Shown here: positions 35,922-44,944 of the stretch, piece by piece | How the letters are laid out: the number at the start of each line of letters is the position of its first letter | Numbering within the stretch: position 1 is the first letter of the stretch | DNA from: Burkholderiales bacterium | GTDB lineage: Bacteria; Pseudomonadota; Gammaproteobacteria; Burkholderiales; Burkholderiaceae_C | Direction: 5' to 3' | Assembly (NCBI GenBank): GCA_028868825.1 | Contig: JAGWTU010000015.1 | Location: 1-64,000 of the forward strand | Length of the DNA: 64,000 nucleotides | The notes under the pieces: generated by a model | Told to the model about the DNA's origin: nothing | Database searches by the model: none | What the model saw: only the letters and a program-made list of their open reading frames with translations | Program-made: the position numbers and the translations under genes

Positions 35922-37412
35922 ATGCGATTCCCACGCGCCAGCGGTGTGCTGCTGCACCCGACCTCGCTGCCCGGCCCGCATGGCTCGGGCGACCTCGGGC
36001 CCGAGGCCTATCACTTCGTCGACTGGCTCGTCGCCGGGCGCCAGAAGCTCTGGCAGGTGCTGCCGCTGGCCGGCATCGGACCGGGCAATTCGCCGTACAT
36101 GAGCAATTCGGCCTTCGCCTGCAATGCGCTGATGATCGACCTCAGCGAATTGCAGCAGCAGGGCTGGCTGGAAAAGGCCGACCTCAAGCCATTGCCGGAA
36201 TTCGAGCCCGACGCGGTCGATTACGCCCATGTCCACCCCTACCGGATGGAACGGCTGGCGCGCGCGGCGGCGAATTACGCGGCCAAGGGCACGGCCGAAC
36301 AGCGCGCCGATTACGCCGCCTTCGCCGCCGACCACGCGAGCTGGCTCGACGACTACGCGCTCTTCATGTCGCTGTGCGAGTCCTGCGGCTGGCGCGACTG
36401 GTGCGACTGGGCGCCGGCGCTGGCGCGGCGCGAGCCGCAGGCGCTGGCCGCGGCGCGCGTGCGTCACGCCGAGCGCATCGACTTCTGGCGCTTCTGCCAA
36501 TGGCGCTTCTACCGCCAATGGGCGGCACTCAAGGCCTACGCGAACGCCAAGGGCGTGAAGATCATCGGCGACACGCCGATCTTCATCGCCTACCTCAGCG
36601 CCGAGGTGTGGGCAAATCCGCAGCTGTTCGAGCTCGACGCCCAGGGCCGGCCCAGCGTCGTCGCCGGCGTGCCGCCGGACTTCTTCAGCGCCACCGGCCA
36701 GCGCTGGGGCAATCCGCTGTACCGCTGGAGCGAGCATGCGAAGGACGGCTATGCCTGGTGGGTCGAACGCGTGCGGCGCACCTTCGAGCTCGTCGACATC
36801 GTGCGCATCGACCATTTCCGCGGCTTCGCCGGTTATTGGGAGATCCCGGCGAGCGAGCCCACGGCCGTCAAGGGCCGCTGGCTGCCGGGTCCGGGCGATG
36901 CGCTGTTCGAGGCCATCGCCCAGGCGCTCGGGCCGGTGCCCATCATCGCCGAGGACCTCGGCGTGATCACGCCCGATGTCGACGCGCTGCGCAAGAAGTT
37001 CGAATTCCCGGGCATGCGCATCCTGCAGTTCGCCTTCGCCGGCGACGCCAGCGACCGCTTCCTGCCGCACAACCACGAACGCGACACCGTCGTCTACACC
37101 GGCACCCACGACAACGACACGGTCGCCGGCTGGTGGGCGACGGCGACCGACAAGGAGCGCCACTACGCGCGCGGCTACCTCGCGACCGACGGCCACGACA
37201 TGCCGTGGACGCTGATCCGCGCCGCGATGGCCAGCGTCGCCGACACCGCCGTGCACCCGATGCAGGACGTGCTGGCGCTGCCCACGGCCAGCCGCATGAA
37301 TTACCCGGGCCAGGAATCGGGCTGGTGGCGCTGGCGTTTCGACTGGCGCCAGGTGCAGCCCTGGCACGCCGGGCGGCTGGCCGAACTGGCGCGGCTTTAC
37401 GGCCGCGAATGA
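35922..37412 (+). CDS. malQ: 4-alpha-glucanotransferase (amylomaltase)
   Basis: MalQ (GH77) transfers maltooligosaccharide units and recycles the short chains made by GlgX. The start RFPRASGVLLHPTSLPGPHG is the family opening. The catalytic parts are VDIVRIDHFRGFAGYWEIPA with the nucleophile Asp, PIIAEDLGVITPDVDAL with the acid Glu, and YTGTHDNDTVAGWW. The length of 496 residues is normal. It is the last gene of the glg operon, 22 bases after glgX. Confidence 0.96.
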   Translation: MRFPRASGVLLHPTSLPGPHGSGDLGPEAYHFVDWLVAGRQKLWQVLPLAGIGPGNSPYMSNSAFACNALMIDLSELQQQGWLEKADLKPLPEFEPDAVDYAHVHPYRMERLARAAANYAAKGTAEQRADYAAFAADHASWLDDYALFMSLCESCGWRDWCDWAPALARREPQALAAARVRHAERIDFWRFCQWRFYRQWAALKAYANAKGVKIIGDTPIFIAYLSAEVWANPQLFELDAQGRPSVVAGVPPDFFSATGQRWGNPLYRWSEHAKDGYAWWVERVRRTFELVDIVRIDHFRGFAGYWEIPASEPTAVKGRWLPGPGDALFEAIAQALGPVPIIAEDLGVITPDVDALRKKFEFPGMRILQFAFAGDASDRFLPHNHERDTVVYTGTHDNDTVAGWWATATDKERHYARGYLATDGHDMPWTLIRAAMASVADTAVHPMQDVLALPTASRMNYPGQESGWWRWRFDWRQVQPWHAGRLAELARLYGRE

Positions 37413-37529
37413 AGAAAAAAGCCGAGAGCTCGCTCTAGATCCAGCGGCGGTTTTGGGTATCGCTCCCTAGTCCCGTTCGGGACACTGTGTCCGTGGTCGA
37501 CAAGACCGCTTTCAAAAAGAAGGAGCACC

Positions 37530-38000
37530 ATGAACCAAACCACCCTCCAAGGTCTGTCGCTGAAGACCATCGCCAACACCCGCAAGGCCGCCGAGCAGGC
37601 TGTCCATGCCTATTGCAACGGCGTGCGCCGCCTCATCGAGACCGTCGATGCCGGTGGCCGCCGCGCCATCGAGACCGGGGCCGGCATCGTCGCGTCGCAG
37701 GTCAACCGCGTCGCCGAGCGCGCCGCCGGCTTCGAGACGCCGCTGCTGGCCAACGGCATCGAGGTCGCCGCCCGCGCCACGTTGCCCGGCGCGCGTGTCG
37801 CGCTGACGCTGTCCGAGCGCCTGGCTGCCGGCACCGACAAGCTGTCGGCCCGCATCGCCGGCGCGCCGCGCGCCGAGCGCGCCGTCCGCTCCGCGAAGAA
37901 GGCCGCGGCGCCGGTCGTCAAGTCGGTGCGCAAGACCGCGGCCAAGGTCGCGAACAAGGTGACGGCTGCCAAGCCGCGCCGCCGCGCCGTCGCCGCCTAA
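37530..38000 (+). CDS. Small Ala/Lys-rich protein, possibly phasin-like
   Basis: This is a 156-residue protein behind a good ribosome-binding site (AAGGAG). The N-terminal ~60 residues form an amphipathic helix-like region (LKTIANTRKAAEQAVHAYCN, RRLIETVDAGGRRAIETGAG). The C-terminal ~50 residues are very rich in Lys/Arg/Ala (SAKKAAAPVVKSVRKTAAKV), resembling histone H1-like tails. The combination suggests a polyhydroxyalkanoate granule protein or a nucleoid-associated protein, but I have no diagnostic motif. It stands alone between malQ and the convergent aldehyde dehydrogenase gene. Confidence 0.7.
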   Translation: MNQTTLQGLSLKTIANTRKAAEQAVHAYCNGVRRLIETVDAGGRRAIETGAGIVASQVNRVAERAAGFETPLLANGIEVAARATLPGARVALTLSERLAAGTDKLSARIAGAPRAERAVRSAKKAAAPVVKSVRKTAAKVANKVTAAKPRRRAVAA

Positions 38001-38018
38001 GCAGCGAGGCCAGAGCGT

Positions 38019-40388
38019 CTAGACGCCGTAAGGCACCCAGACGTTCTTGATCTGACAGGACTGGCGCAGGAACTCCGGTCCTGCGCCTTGCGCGTCATCG
38101 AACCAGTCGCGTCCGCGCGCGCCGCCGACCCAGGTCCGCTTGAGGTTGGCGGCCGAGAGTTTCTCGACCTGCGCGCAACCGGCGGCATCGCCGTCGTGGC
38201 GCCAGATGGCGTCGACATCGGCGTGGCCGGCCAGCGTCGCGAGCAGCGCATCGGCGTCGCCGGTGACGAGGTTGACGACGCCACCCGGCAGGTCCGAGGT
38301 GTCGAGCACCTGGTAGAAATCGGTCGCCGCCAGCGGCAGCACCGTCGACGGCACGGCGACGACGCGGTTGCCGAGCGCGATCGCCGGCGCGACCAGCGCC
38401 ACCAGACCGAGCAGCGGCGCCTCCTGCGGGCAGCCGATGCCGATCACGCCCAGCGCCTCGGGCAGCGCGGTGACGATGCCGTGCAGCGGTGGCCGGTGCA
38501 CGCGACCATCGTATTTGTCGGCCCAGGCCGCGTAATGGAAGAGGCGCCGCACACAGGTCTCGACCTCGCGCTCGGCCGCGTCGGCGCGCTGCACCTGAGC
38601 GAGCCGCGAGACGAAGCGGTCGCGCTGCGCCATCAGGTTCTCGGCCATGAAGTACAGCACCTGGGCACGGCCATGCGCGCTTTGTGCCGTCCAGGCGGCG
38701 GCGTTGCGCGCCGCCTCGACGGCATTGCGGATGTCCTTGCGATTGCCCTCGGGCACGAGGCCGAGCAGCGCTTCGCCGACACGCACCTCGCGGCTGTAGC
38801 CGCCGTCGGGCCGCGCCTGCGCGCCGTTGATGTAGAGCTTGGCGGTGCGGTCGATCGCCGGCGCTGCGGCCACAGGCTTGTCGGGTGATGGCGAGAACGC
38901 GGGCCGCGCCGGCCGCGCATCCTCGCTGCGATCGACGAGATATTCGGCCAGCCCCTCGATCCCGCCCTCGCGGCCGTAGCCCGATTCGCGATAGCCGCCG
39001 AAACCGCAGGCAGCGTCGAACTGGTTCGCGGTGTTGATCCAGACCACGCCGGCCTTGATCTGCGGCGCCACGTGCAGCGCCAGCGAAATGCTCTCCGACC
39101 AGACGCAGGCCGCCAGGCCATAGACCGTGTTGTTGGCCAGCGCGACCGCCTCGGCGGGGGTGCGGAAGCTCATCGCCACCAGCACCGGGCCGAAAATCTC
39201 CTCCTGCACGACGGCCGAACTGGCGTGGACCTCGCTGATCAGCGTCGGCGGGTAATAGCAGCCGGCCTGCGGCACGAGGCAGGAGGCCGGCTGCCAGACG
39301 TTGGCGCGGTCGGCCCGTGCGAGCTCGACGTAATGCGAGACACGGGTCAGTTGCGTCGCGTCGACGAGCGCACCCATGTCGGTCGACTTGTCGAGCGGGT
39401 CGCCGACGCGGATGCGCTCCATGCGCCGGCGCAGCTTGGCCAGGAAGCGCTCCTGGATCGATTCCGCGACGAGCAACCGCGAGCCGGCGCAGCAGACCTG
39501 GCCCTGGTTGAACCAGATGCTGTCGACCAGCCCCTCGACCGCGGCGTCGAGGTCGGCATCGGCGAAGACGATGAAAGGCGACTTGCCGCCGAGCTCCAGG
39601 CTGAGCTTCTTGCCGCTGCCGGCCGTGGCCTCGCGGATCAGGCGACCGACCTCGGTCGAACCGGTGAAGGCGATCTTGGCGATGCCGGGATGTTCGACCA
39701 GCAAACGGCCGGTGCGGCCGTCGCCGCTGACGATGTTGACGACGCCCGGCGGCAGACCGACCTCGGTGCAGATCTCGGCGAACAGCAGCGCCGTCAGGCT
39801 CGTGTATTCAGCCGGCTTGAAGACGGCCGTATTGCCGCAGGCCAGCGCCGGCGCGATCTTCCACGCCAGCATCAGCAGCGGGAAGTTCCAGGGCACGATC
39901 TGGCCGACGACACCGACGCCGCGCTGGCCGGCGAATTCGGTGTCGAGCAGCTGGGCCCAGCCGGCATGGTGATAGAAATGCCGCACGGCCAGCGGGATGT
40001 CGATGTCGCGCGATTCGCGGATCGGCTTGCCGTTGTCCAGCGTCTCGAGCACGGCGAAGAGCCGCGCATGCTTTTGCAGCGCGCGCGCCAGCGCATACAA
40101 GTGGCGTGCACGGCCATGGCCGCCGAGCGCCTGCCAGGCCGGCAGCGCGGCGGCGGCGGCGGCGACGGCGGCATCGACATCGGCCGCCGAGCCCTGGCCG
40201 ATCTGCGCCAGAAGCGCGCCATTGGCCGGGTTGCGGGTCTCGAAATGCTCGGCCGCGTCGCGCCAGGCGCCGCCGACGTGGAAGCCGAAGCGGCGGCCAT
40301 GGCGGTCCAGCCATTGCAGGGCGGCGTCGGCCGATTCGGGTGCGGGGCCGTAGTCCATGGTGTCGAGGAGTGTGGCGATGTCGGGCAT
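38019..40388 (-). CDS. Two-module aldehyde dehydrogenase (ALDH16-like)
   Basis: The 789-residue protein contains two aldehyde dehydrogenase modules in tandem. The first (about 1-480) is complete, with WNFPLLMLAWKIAPALACGN, the catalytic Glu in KLSLELGGKSPF and the catalytic Cys in NQGQVCCAGSRLL. The second (about 500-789) keeps the cofactor-fold segments (PEALGVIGIGCPQEAPLLGL) but lacks a recognisable catalytic Cys motif and is short, as in ALDH16-type enzymes. It starts 2 bases after the deoC stop, so it probably oxidises the acetaldehyde made by DeoC; this is inference from the operon. Confidence 0.88.
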   Translation of the reverse strand: MPDIATLLDTMDYGPAPESADAALQWLDRHGRRFGFHVGGAWRDAAEHFETRNPANGALLAQIGQGSAADVDAAVAAAAAALPAWQALGGHGRARHLYALARALQKHARLFAVLETLDNGKPIRESRDIDIPLAVRHFYHHAGWAQLLDTEFAGQRGVGVVGQIVPWNFPLLMLAWKIAPALACGNTAVFKPAEYTSLTALLFAEICTEVGLPPGVVNIVSGDGRTGRLLVEHPGIAKIAFTGSTEVGRLIREATAGSGKKLSLELGGKSPFIVFADADLDAAVEGLVDSIWFNQGQVCCAGSRLLVAESIQERFLAKLRRRMERIRVGDPLDKSTDMGALVDATQLTRVSHYVELARADRANVWQPASCLVPQAGCYYPPTLISEVHASSAVVQEEIFGPVLVAMSFRTPAEAVALANNTVYGLAACVWSESISLALHVAPQIKAGVVWINTANQFDAACGFGGYRESGYGREGGIEGLAEYLVDRSEDARPARPAFSPSPDKPVAAAPAIDRTAKLYINGAQARPDGGYSREVRVGEALLGLVPEGNRKDIRNAVEAARNAAAWTAQSAHGRAQVLYFMAENLMAQRDRFVSRLAQVQRADAAEREVETCVRRLFHYAAWADKYDGRVHRPPLHGIVTALPEALGVIGIGCPQEAPLLGLVALVAPAIALGNRVVAVPSTVLPLAATDFYQVLDTSDLPGGVVNLVTGDADALLATLAGHADVDAIWRHDGDAAGCAQVEKLSAANLKRTWVGGARGRDWFDDAQGAGPEFLRQSCQIKNVWVPYGV

Positions 40389-40390
40389 GG

Positions 40391-41350
40391 TCAGGGCAAG
40401 GCGTGGCGGTGCGCGGCCGAGTAGCGGCCGCTGAGATGGTGTTCGAGCTGGCGCTCGATGTCGGTGAGCAGTCCCGAGGCGCCGAAACGGAACAGCGCCG
40501 GGCTCAGCCACTCGTTGCCGAGTTCCTCCTTGATCAGCGCCAGGTACTGCAGCGCCGCCTTCGCCGACGAGATGCCGCCCGCGGGCTTGTAGCCGACGAG
40601 GAAACCCGTTGCCGCGGCGTAATCGCGGATCGCGCGCACCATCACGAGCGAGACCTCGAGCGTCGCGTTCACCGCTTCCTTGCCGGTCGAGGTCTTGATG
40701 AAATCGGCGCCGCCCATCATGCAGACCCAGGACGCGCGGGCGACGTTGTCCAGCGTCTGCAACTCGCCGGTGGCGAGGATCGCCTTCACATGCGCGTCGC
40801 CACAGGCAGCGCGGTAGGCGCGCATCTCGTCGTACAGCGCGGGCCAGTTGCCGGTCAGCACATGGCGGCGCGAGATCACGATATCGATCTCGCGCGCACC
40901 GGCGGCGGCCGAGAGTTCGACCTCGCGCAACCGCGTCTCGAAAGGCGCCAGTCCGGCCGGGAAGCCGGTCGAGACGGCGGCCACCGGGATGCCGCTGCCC
41001 TCGAGCGCGGCGAGCGCCGGCGCGATCATCTCGTGATAGACGCAGACCGCAGCGACGTGGAGTTGCGCCAGCCCCAGCCCCTGCAGCAGATCGGCGCGCA
41101 GCGGCTGGCGCGCCTTTGCGCACAGCCGCGCGACGCGCGCCGGCGTGTCGTCACCGGCCAAGGTCGTGAGATCGATGCATTGCAGCGCCTTGACGAGCCA
41201 GGCCGCCTGGTAGTCTTTCTTGACCGAGCGCGAGGCATTGAGCACGGCGACGCGGCGCTGGACCGCGGGGCGGTTGACGCGCAGACCCTCGAGCAGCGAG
41301 AGGTCCAGCGGGCAGCCCGGGTTGCGGGGATGGAGCGGGATGGCATTCAT
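40391..41350 (-). CDS. deoC: Deoxyribose-phosphate aldolase
   Basis: DeoC splits 2-deoxyribose-5-phosphate into glyceraldehyde-3-phosphate and acetaldehyde in deoxynucleoside breakdown. The class I Schiff-base Lys lies in GADFIKTSTGKEAVNATLE; HVKAILATGEL and FLVGYKPAGGISSAKAAL are further family blocks. The length of 319 residues fits the longer DeoC group. The downstream aldehyde dehydrogenase gene follows after 2 bases. Confidence 0.93.
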   Translation of the reverse strand: MNAIPLHPRNPGCPLDLSLLEGLRVNRPAVQRRVAVLNASRSVKKDYQAAWLVKALQCIDLTTLAGDDTPARVARLCAKARQPLRADLLQGLGLAQLHVAAVCVYHEMIAPALAALEGSGIPVAAVSTGFPAGLAPFETRLREVELSAAAGAREIDIVISRRHVLTGNWPALYDEMRAYRAACGDAHVKAILATGELQTLDNVARASWVCMMGGADFIKTSTGKEAVNATLEVSLVMVRAIRDYAAATGFLVGYKPAGGISSAKAALQYLALIKEELGNEWLSPALFRFGASGLLTDIERQLEHHLSGRYSAAHRHALP

Positions 41351-41520
41351 GCAGCGATGGCGGCCGCGGACGGATGCGGCGGAGACGGCAAGCGTCGCAG
41401 CATAACCATTGCAGGCGGGAAAACGCCTGAAGTCCCGCCCCGAGCCCCTGCTTCACAGGGGCGAGCGCAAGGTCGTGGCCCCGCTCGCCCCGGCCGGCTA
41501 GCTACCGGCCTGTCCGCCCA

Positions 41521-41943
41521 TCAGGCATGGACGGACTGCTTGGGCGCCGCGCCCCGCAACGCCAAGGCGAGCTTCTTGTCCGTCTGCAGGATGTGCTTGC
41601 CGAGCCAATCGCGCAGGAAGTTCATGATTTCCACCGAGAGCGTGGCATTGCCGGCATCGAACTTCTTCTTGAACGCCCCGACATCGGCCACGAACTTCAC
41701 ATGCTCGGCCTTGTGCTCGGCGGACAAGGGATACTTGTTGGCGGCCATCAGCCGCTCCTCGGTCCCGAAATGGTACTGCGTGTATCGCACCAGTTCGGCC
41801 AGTACGCGCTGCAATGCCTCCTTGCCTTGACCGGCATGCATGGCGTCATTGAGTTGATTCACGAGCGCGACCAGCTTCTGGTGCTGCTCGTCGATTTCCT
41901 TGTGGCCGACGGTCAGTATCGGACCCCAGGTGATCAGTGCCAT
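41521..41943 (-). CDS. Bacteriohemerythrin
   Basis: This single-domain hemerythrin of 140 residues binds O2 at a di-iron centre. Ligands are in GHKEIDEQHQKLV, HFGTEERLM, SAEHKAEHVKF and WLGKHILQTDKKLA, and all expected His/Glu/Asp positions are present. The ATG at 41943 was chosen because homology starts at MALITWGP. It lies 43 bases downstream of the chemoreceptor-like gene in the same direction; the two may work together in oxygen response. Confidence 0.93.
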   Translation of the reverse strand: MALITWGPILTVGHKEIDEQHQKLVALVNQLNDAMHAGQGKEALQRVLAELVRYTQYHFGTEERLMAANKYPLSAEHKAEHVKFVADVGAFKKKFDAGNATLSVEIMNFLRDWLGKHILQTDKKLALALRGAAPKQSVHA

Positions 41944-41986
41944 GGCGTAACTCCTTTGGTGGGTGAATGGCGGCGGTTGAATGCAA

Positions 41987-43081
41987 TTACGAATTCGCGA
42001 TTTCCATGAGAGCTCCGGCCGTTGCCGACAACGTGACCGAAGTTTCAAGTGCACGCTCGGCGATCTGGTTGGTCTGGCCGGTGAGTTCGAGGATCTGCCC
42101 GATGCTGCCCACCATGTCCTGTATCAGCTGGTTCTGCTGATTGATTTCGCCGCCGAGTTCGTCGCTGGTCACGAGCAGACCGTCCGAGCCCTGCCGGATG
42201 GCCCGCAGCGATGCAGCTGCCTGCCGCACCATCTCGACGCCGTCGGCAATGAGGGGCAGGGCCGCATTGATGGACTGGGAGGATCCCTGCACTTCGGACT
42301 GGATGAGGACGATCGACGAGCCGATGTCCTTGGCTGCGGCAGCCGTCTCGCCGGCGAGTCGCTTGACCTCCTGCGCCACGACGGCAAAGCCGCGACCATG
42401 CTCCCCCGCCCGTGCCGCCTCGACGGCCGCATTCAGCGACAGCAGATTGGTCTGGCTGGTGATTCGGGTGATCGTCGAGGCGATTTCGCCGATGCCATTG
42501 GCGTGACGGGACAAGGTGTCCATGCGCTGCGACGCCACGGTCATCGCCGACGCGATTTCATCGACCTTCGTCTTGAAGCCTTCGACCAGCGTCCCGCCTC
42601 GTCCCGAGAGGTCCTGCGCGTCACGTGCTTGCGCTTGCACCTTGGTCGCCACGTCGGTCACGTGGCCGACGCTGTTCGAGACCTGCGAGATCAGATCGTT
42701 GACGCTGCCCGTGGCCAGGGTCTGCATCTGTGCCGAAAAGGCGATCTCGTTGGCCGCTGCCGCCAATTTCTCGGAATTGGAACTGACGGTTTCGGCGGCA
42801 CCCTTGACCTGGATCTCGAGGCAGGCACGGTGGAATACGCTGCGACCAGAAGGAACCTCGAGCAGTCGACGCAACGACAGCAATTGAATGGTGGCGATCA
42901 CGGCCGAAATGCCGAGGTCCAGGCCCGCCATCGCAAAGAGGCCCGCGCCACCGCCCCAAGGCAGGCCGGCCCGTGACGCGCCAACATACAGAACCAGGCT
43001 GGACGTCCCTGATGCAACGAACAGCGGGATCCCCAGCGCCGCTATCGTGCGCGAGGTCTCGAGACGTTGCTTCCACTGCAT
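41987..43081 (-). CDS. Methyl-accepting chemotaxis-type signalling protein without a periplasmic sensor
   Basis: The 364-residue protein has two hydrophobic segments near the N-terminus (about residues 13-35 and 43-66) with almost no loop between them, so there is no periplasmic ligand domain. The cytoplasmic part is a methyl-accepting coiled coil with the conserved tip [20 protein letters not shown] and [16 protein letters not shown]. It should couple to CheA/CheW, but what it senses is unclear; the hemerythrin encoded next to it is a candidate partner. Confidence 0.88.
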   Translation of the reverse strand: MQWKQRLETSRTIAALGIPLFVASGTSSLVLYVGASRAGLPWGGGAGLFAMAGLDLGISAVIATIQLLSLRRLLEVPSGRSVFHRACLEIQVKGAAETVSSNSEKLAAAANEIAFSAQMQTLATGSVNDLISQVSNSVGHVTDVATKVQAQARDAQDLSGRGGTLVEGFKTKVDEIASAMTVASQRMDTLSRHANGIGEIASTITRITSQTNLLSLNAAVEAARAGEHGRGFAVVAQEVKRLAGETAAAAKDIGSSIVLIQSEVQGSSQSINAALPLIADGVEMVRQAAASLRAIRQGSDGLLVTSDELGGEINQQNQLIQDMVGSIGQILELTGQTNQIAERALETSVTLSATAGALMEIANS

Positions 43082-43210
43082 GGTATTTACGGAAGTCCCA
43101 GGTTCGGGATGCGGCCAGCATTCCCCGTCTCACAACGAGACTTCAGAATGGTTTCGACTGACGCTCCCGGCGCTTGACAGGGCTCGTCGCCAGAACTTTG
43201 AGCTAGGTCA

Positions 43211-43268
43211 AACCGGAGGCTCGGCAAGCCGGCCTGGACAGCCGCGTGGCAGCTGTCCAGGTCCGGTT
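43211..43268. repeat. Nested inverted repeats upstream of tRNA-Ser
   Basis: An inner perfect pair CCTGGACAGC (43233-43242) and GCTGTCCAGG (43252-43261) is flanked by an outer pair AACCGGA (43211-43217) and TCCGGTT (43262-43268). Together they can form one long imperfect hairpin or cruciform. The 382-base gap 43082-43463 otherwise holds no gene that I can support. Confidence 0.7.
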
Positions 43269-43378
43269 GCGGAAGGAGGTCCCGGCCGTCGACAGCCGCG
43301 GCATGGGCGCGGACACGCCGAGGCGTTCATGGCCGGCGCAGGGGACGCGACATCGACCGGAACGCGGGTGGGCGGAGA

Positions 43379-43398
43379 CGCGGAATTCCCATTCCGCG
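43379..43398. repeat. Perfect hairpin CGCGGAAT-TCCC-ATTCCGCG
   Basis: An 8-base stem with a 4-base loop, without a T-run on either side. It lies between the nested repeats and the tRNA terminator; function unknown. Confidence 0.6.
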
Positions 43399-43426
43399 CC
43401 GGCGCGTTCAATGCGCCGGCATTCCA

Positions 43427-43461
43427 CCGAAAAAACAGAAGTCCTTTGAATTCAAGGACTT
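43427..43461 (-). terminator. Rho-independent terminator of tRNA-Ser
   Basis: On the minus strand a perfect 8-base stem AAGTCCTT with its complement AAGGACTT (loop of 7) is followed within three bases by TTTTTT. It begins 3 bases after the tRNA 3' end, so it is the transcription stop of tRNA-Ser. Confidence 0.9.
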
Positions 43462-43463
43462 GC

Positions 43464-43556
43464 TGGCGGAGTCGGAGGGATTCGAACCCTCGATGCAGGT
43501 TTTGCCCACATACTCCCTTAGCAGGGGAGCACCTTCGGCCACTCGGTCACGACTCC
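43464..43556 (-). tRNA. tRNA-Ser (anticodon GCU)
   Basis: The minus strand starts GGAGTCGTGACCGAGTGG and ends with the T-arm GGTTCGAATCC, acceptor CGACTCC, discriminator G and an encoded CCA. The seven-base acceptor stem pairs perfectly. The anticodon GCU corresponds to 43520-43522. A long variable arm (around GTATGTGGGCAAAACCTGC) confirms a class II serine tRNA. Confidence 0.97.
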
Positions 43557-43600
43557 GGCGAAGGGCCGCATTCTAGCGGCATCCGCGCGACCTTTCGGCG

Positions 43601-44887
43601 TCAGTCGGCGACGACGGCGCCGGCGTCGAGTCCGAAGGCCTTGTGCAGCGCGCGCACGGCGAGCTCCATGTACTTCTCGTCGATGACGACACTGGTCTTG
43701 ATCTCGCTCGTGGTGATCATCTGGATGTTGATGCCCTCCTCGCTGAGGGTGCGGAACATCTTGCTCGCCACGCCGACATGGCTGCGCATGCCGATGCCGA
43801 CGATAGAGACCTTGCAGATCTTCGTGTCGCCGATGAGCTTGGCCGCACCCGTGCTCGGGATGACCTGGGTCTCGAGCACGTTCATCGTGCGCGCGTAGTC
43901 GTTGCGGTGCACGGTGAAGCTGAAGTCGGTCCGGCCCTCGTGCGAGACGTTCTGGATGATGACGTCGATGTCGATGTTCGCGTCGGCGACCGGGCCCAGG
44001 ATCTGGTGCGCGATGCCGGGCCGGTCGGGCACGCCGATGACGCTGATCTTGGCCTCGTCGCGGTTGAAGGCGATGCCGGCCACAACGGCTTGTTCCATTT
44101 TTTCGTCTTCCTCGAAAGTGATCAGGGTACCGGAGCTCGCCTCTTCGGCGATCGGGATGTCCCAGGGCGTGAAGCTCGAGAGCACGCGCACCGGCACCTT
44201 GTACTTGCCGGCGAACTCGACCGAGCGGATCTGCAGCACCTTGCTGCCCAGGCTGGCCATCTCGAGCATCTCCTCGAAGCTGATCGTGCTCAGGCGGCGC
44301 GCCTCGGGGACGATGCGCGGGTCGGTCGTGTAGACGCCGTCGACATCGGTGTAGATCAGGCATTCGTCGGCCTTCAGCGCCGCCGCCACCGCCACCGCCG
44401 AGGTGTCGCTGCCGCCGCGCCCCAGCGTCGTCACGTTGCCCTGCGGGTCGATGCCCTGGAAGCCGGTGATCACGACGACCTTGCCCGCGGCCAGATCGGC
44501 GCGCACGCGCTGGTCGTCGATGCTGGCGATGCGCGCCTTCGTGTACGCCGAATCGGTCGCCACCGGCACCTGCCAGCCGCCATAGCTCACCGCCGGGATG
44601 CCCTGCGCCTGCAGCGCCAGCGCCAGCAGGCCGACCGAGACCTGTTCGCCGGTGGCGGCAACGGCGTCGAGCTCGCGCAGCGCGGCTTCCGAGTTCGCCA
44701 GCGTCGCGTCGGGCATCAGCTCCTTGGCCAGCCCGAGCAGTCGGTTCGTCTCGCCCGACATCGCCGAGGGCACGACGACGAGCTGGTGCCCGGCGCGCAC
44801 CCATTTGGCCACGCGCTGCGCCACGCTGCGGATGCGCTCGGTCGACCCCATCGAGGTGCCGCCGTACTTGTGAACGATCAATGCCAT
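43601..44887 (-). CDS. lysC: Aspartate kinase
   Basis: LysC phosphorylates aspartate at the head of the Lys/Thr/Met pathway. The N-terminus MALIVHKYGGTSMGSTERIR contains the KYGGTS motif; TTLGRGGSDTSAVAVAAALK and YTDVDGVYTTDPR complete the kinase domain. Two ACT domains follow for feedback control (NIDIDVIIQNVSHEGRTDFS and VGIGMRSHVGVASKMF). The protein has 428 residues. It starts 58 bases downstream of tilS. Confidence 0.97.
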   Translation of the reverse strand: MALIVHKYGGTSMGSTERIRSVAQRVAKWVRAGHQLVVVPSAMSGETNRLLGLAKELMPDATLANSEAALRELDAVAATGEQVSVGLLALALQAQGIPAVSYGGWQVPVATDSAYTKARIASIDDQRVRADLAAGKVVVITGFQGIDPQGNVTTLGRGGSDTSAVAVAAALKADECLIYTDVDGVYTTDPRIVPEARRLSTISFEEMLEMASLGSKVLQIRSVEFAGKYKVPVRVLSSFTPWDIPIAEEASSGTLITFEEDEKMEQAVVAGIAFNRDEAKISVIGVPDRPGIAHQILGPVADANIDIDVIIQNVSHEGRTDFSFTVHRNDYARTMNVLETQVIPSTGAAKLIGDTKICKVSIVGIGMRSHVGVASKMFRTLSEEGINIQMITTSEIKTSVVIDEKYMELAVRALHKAFGLDAGAVVAD

Positions 44888-44944
44888 CGGTGTCGACCCG
44901 CCTGCCTCAGCGGCCGGATATCGGCCGCGCAAAAGGCAGGGATT

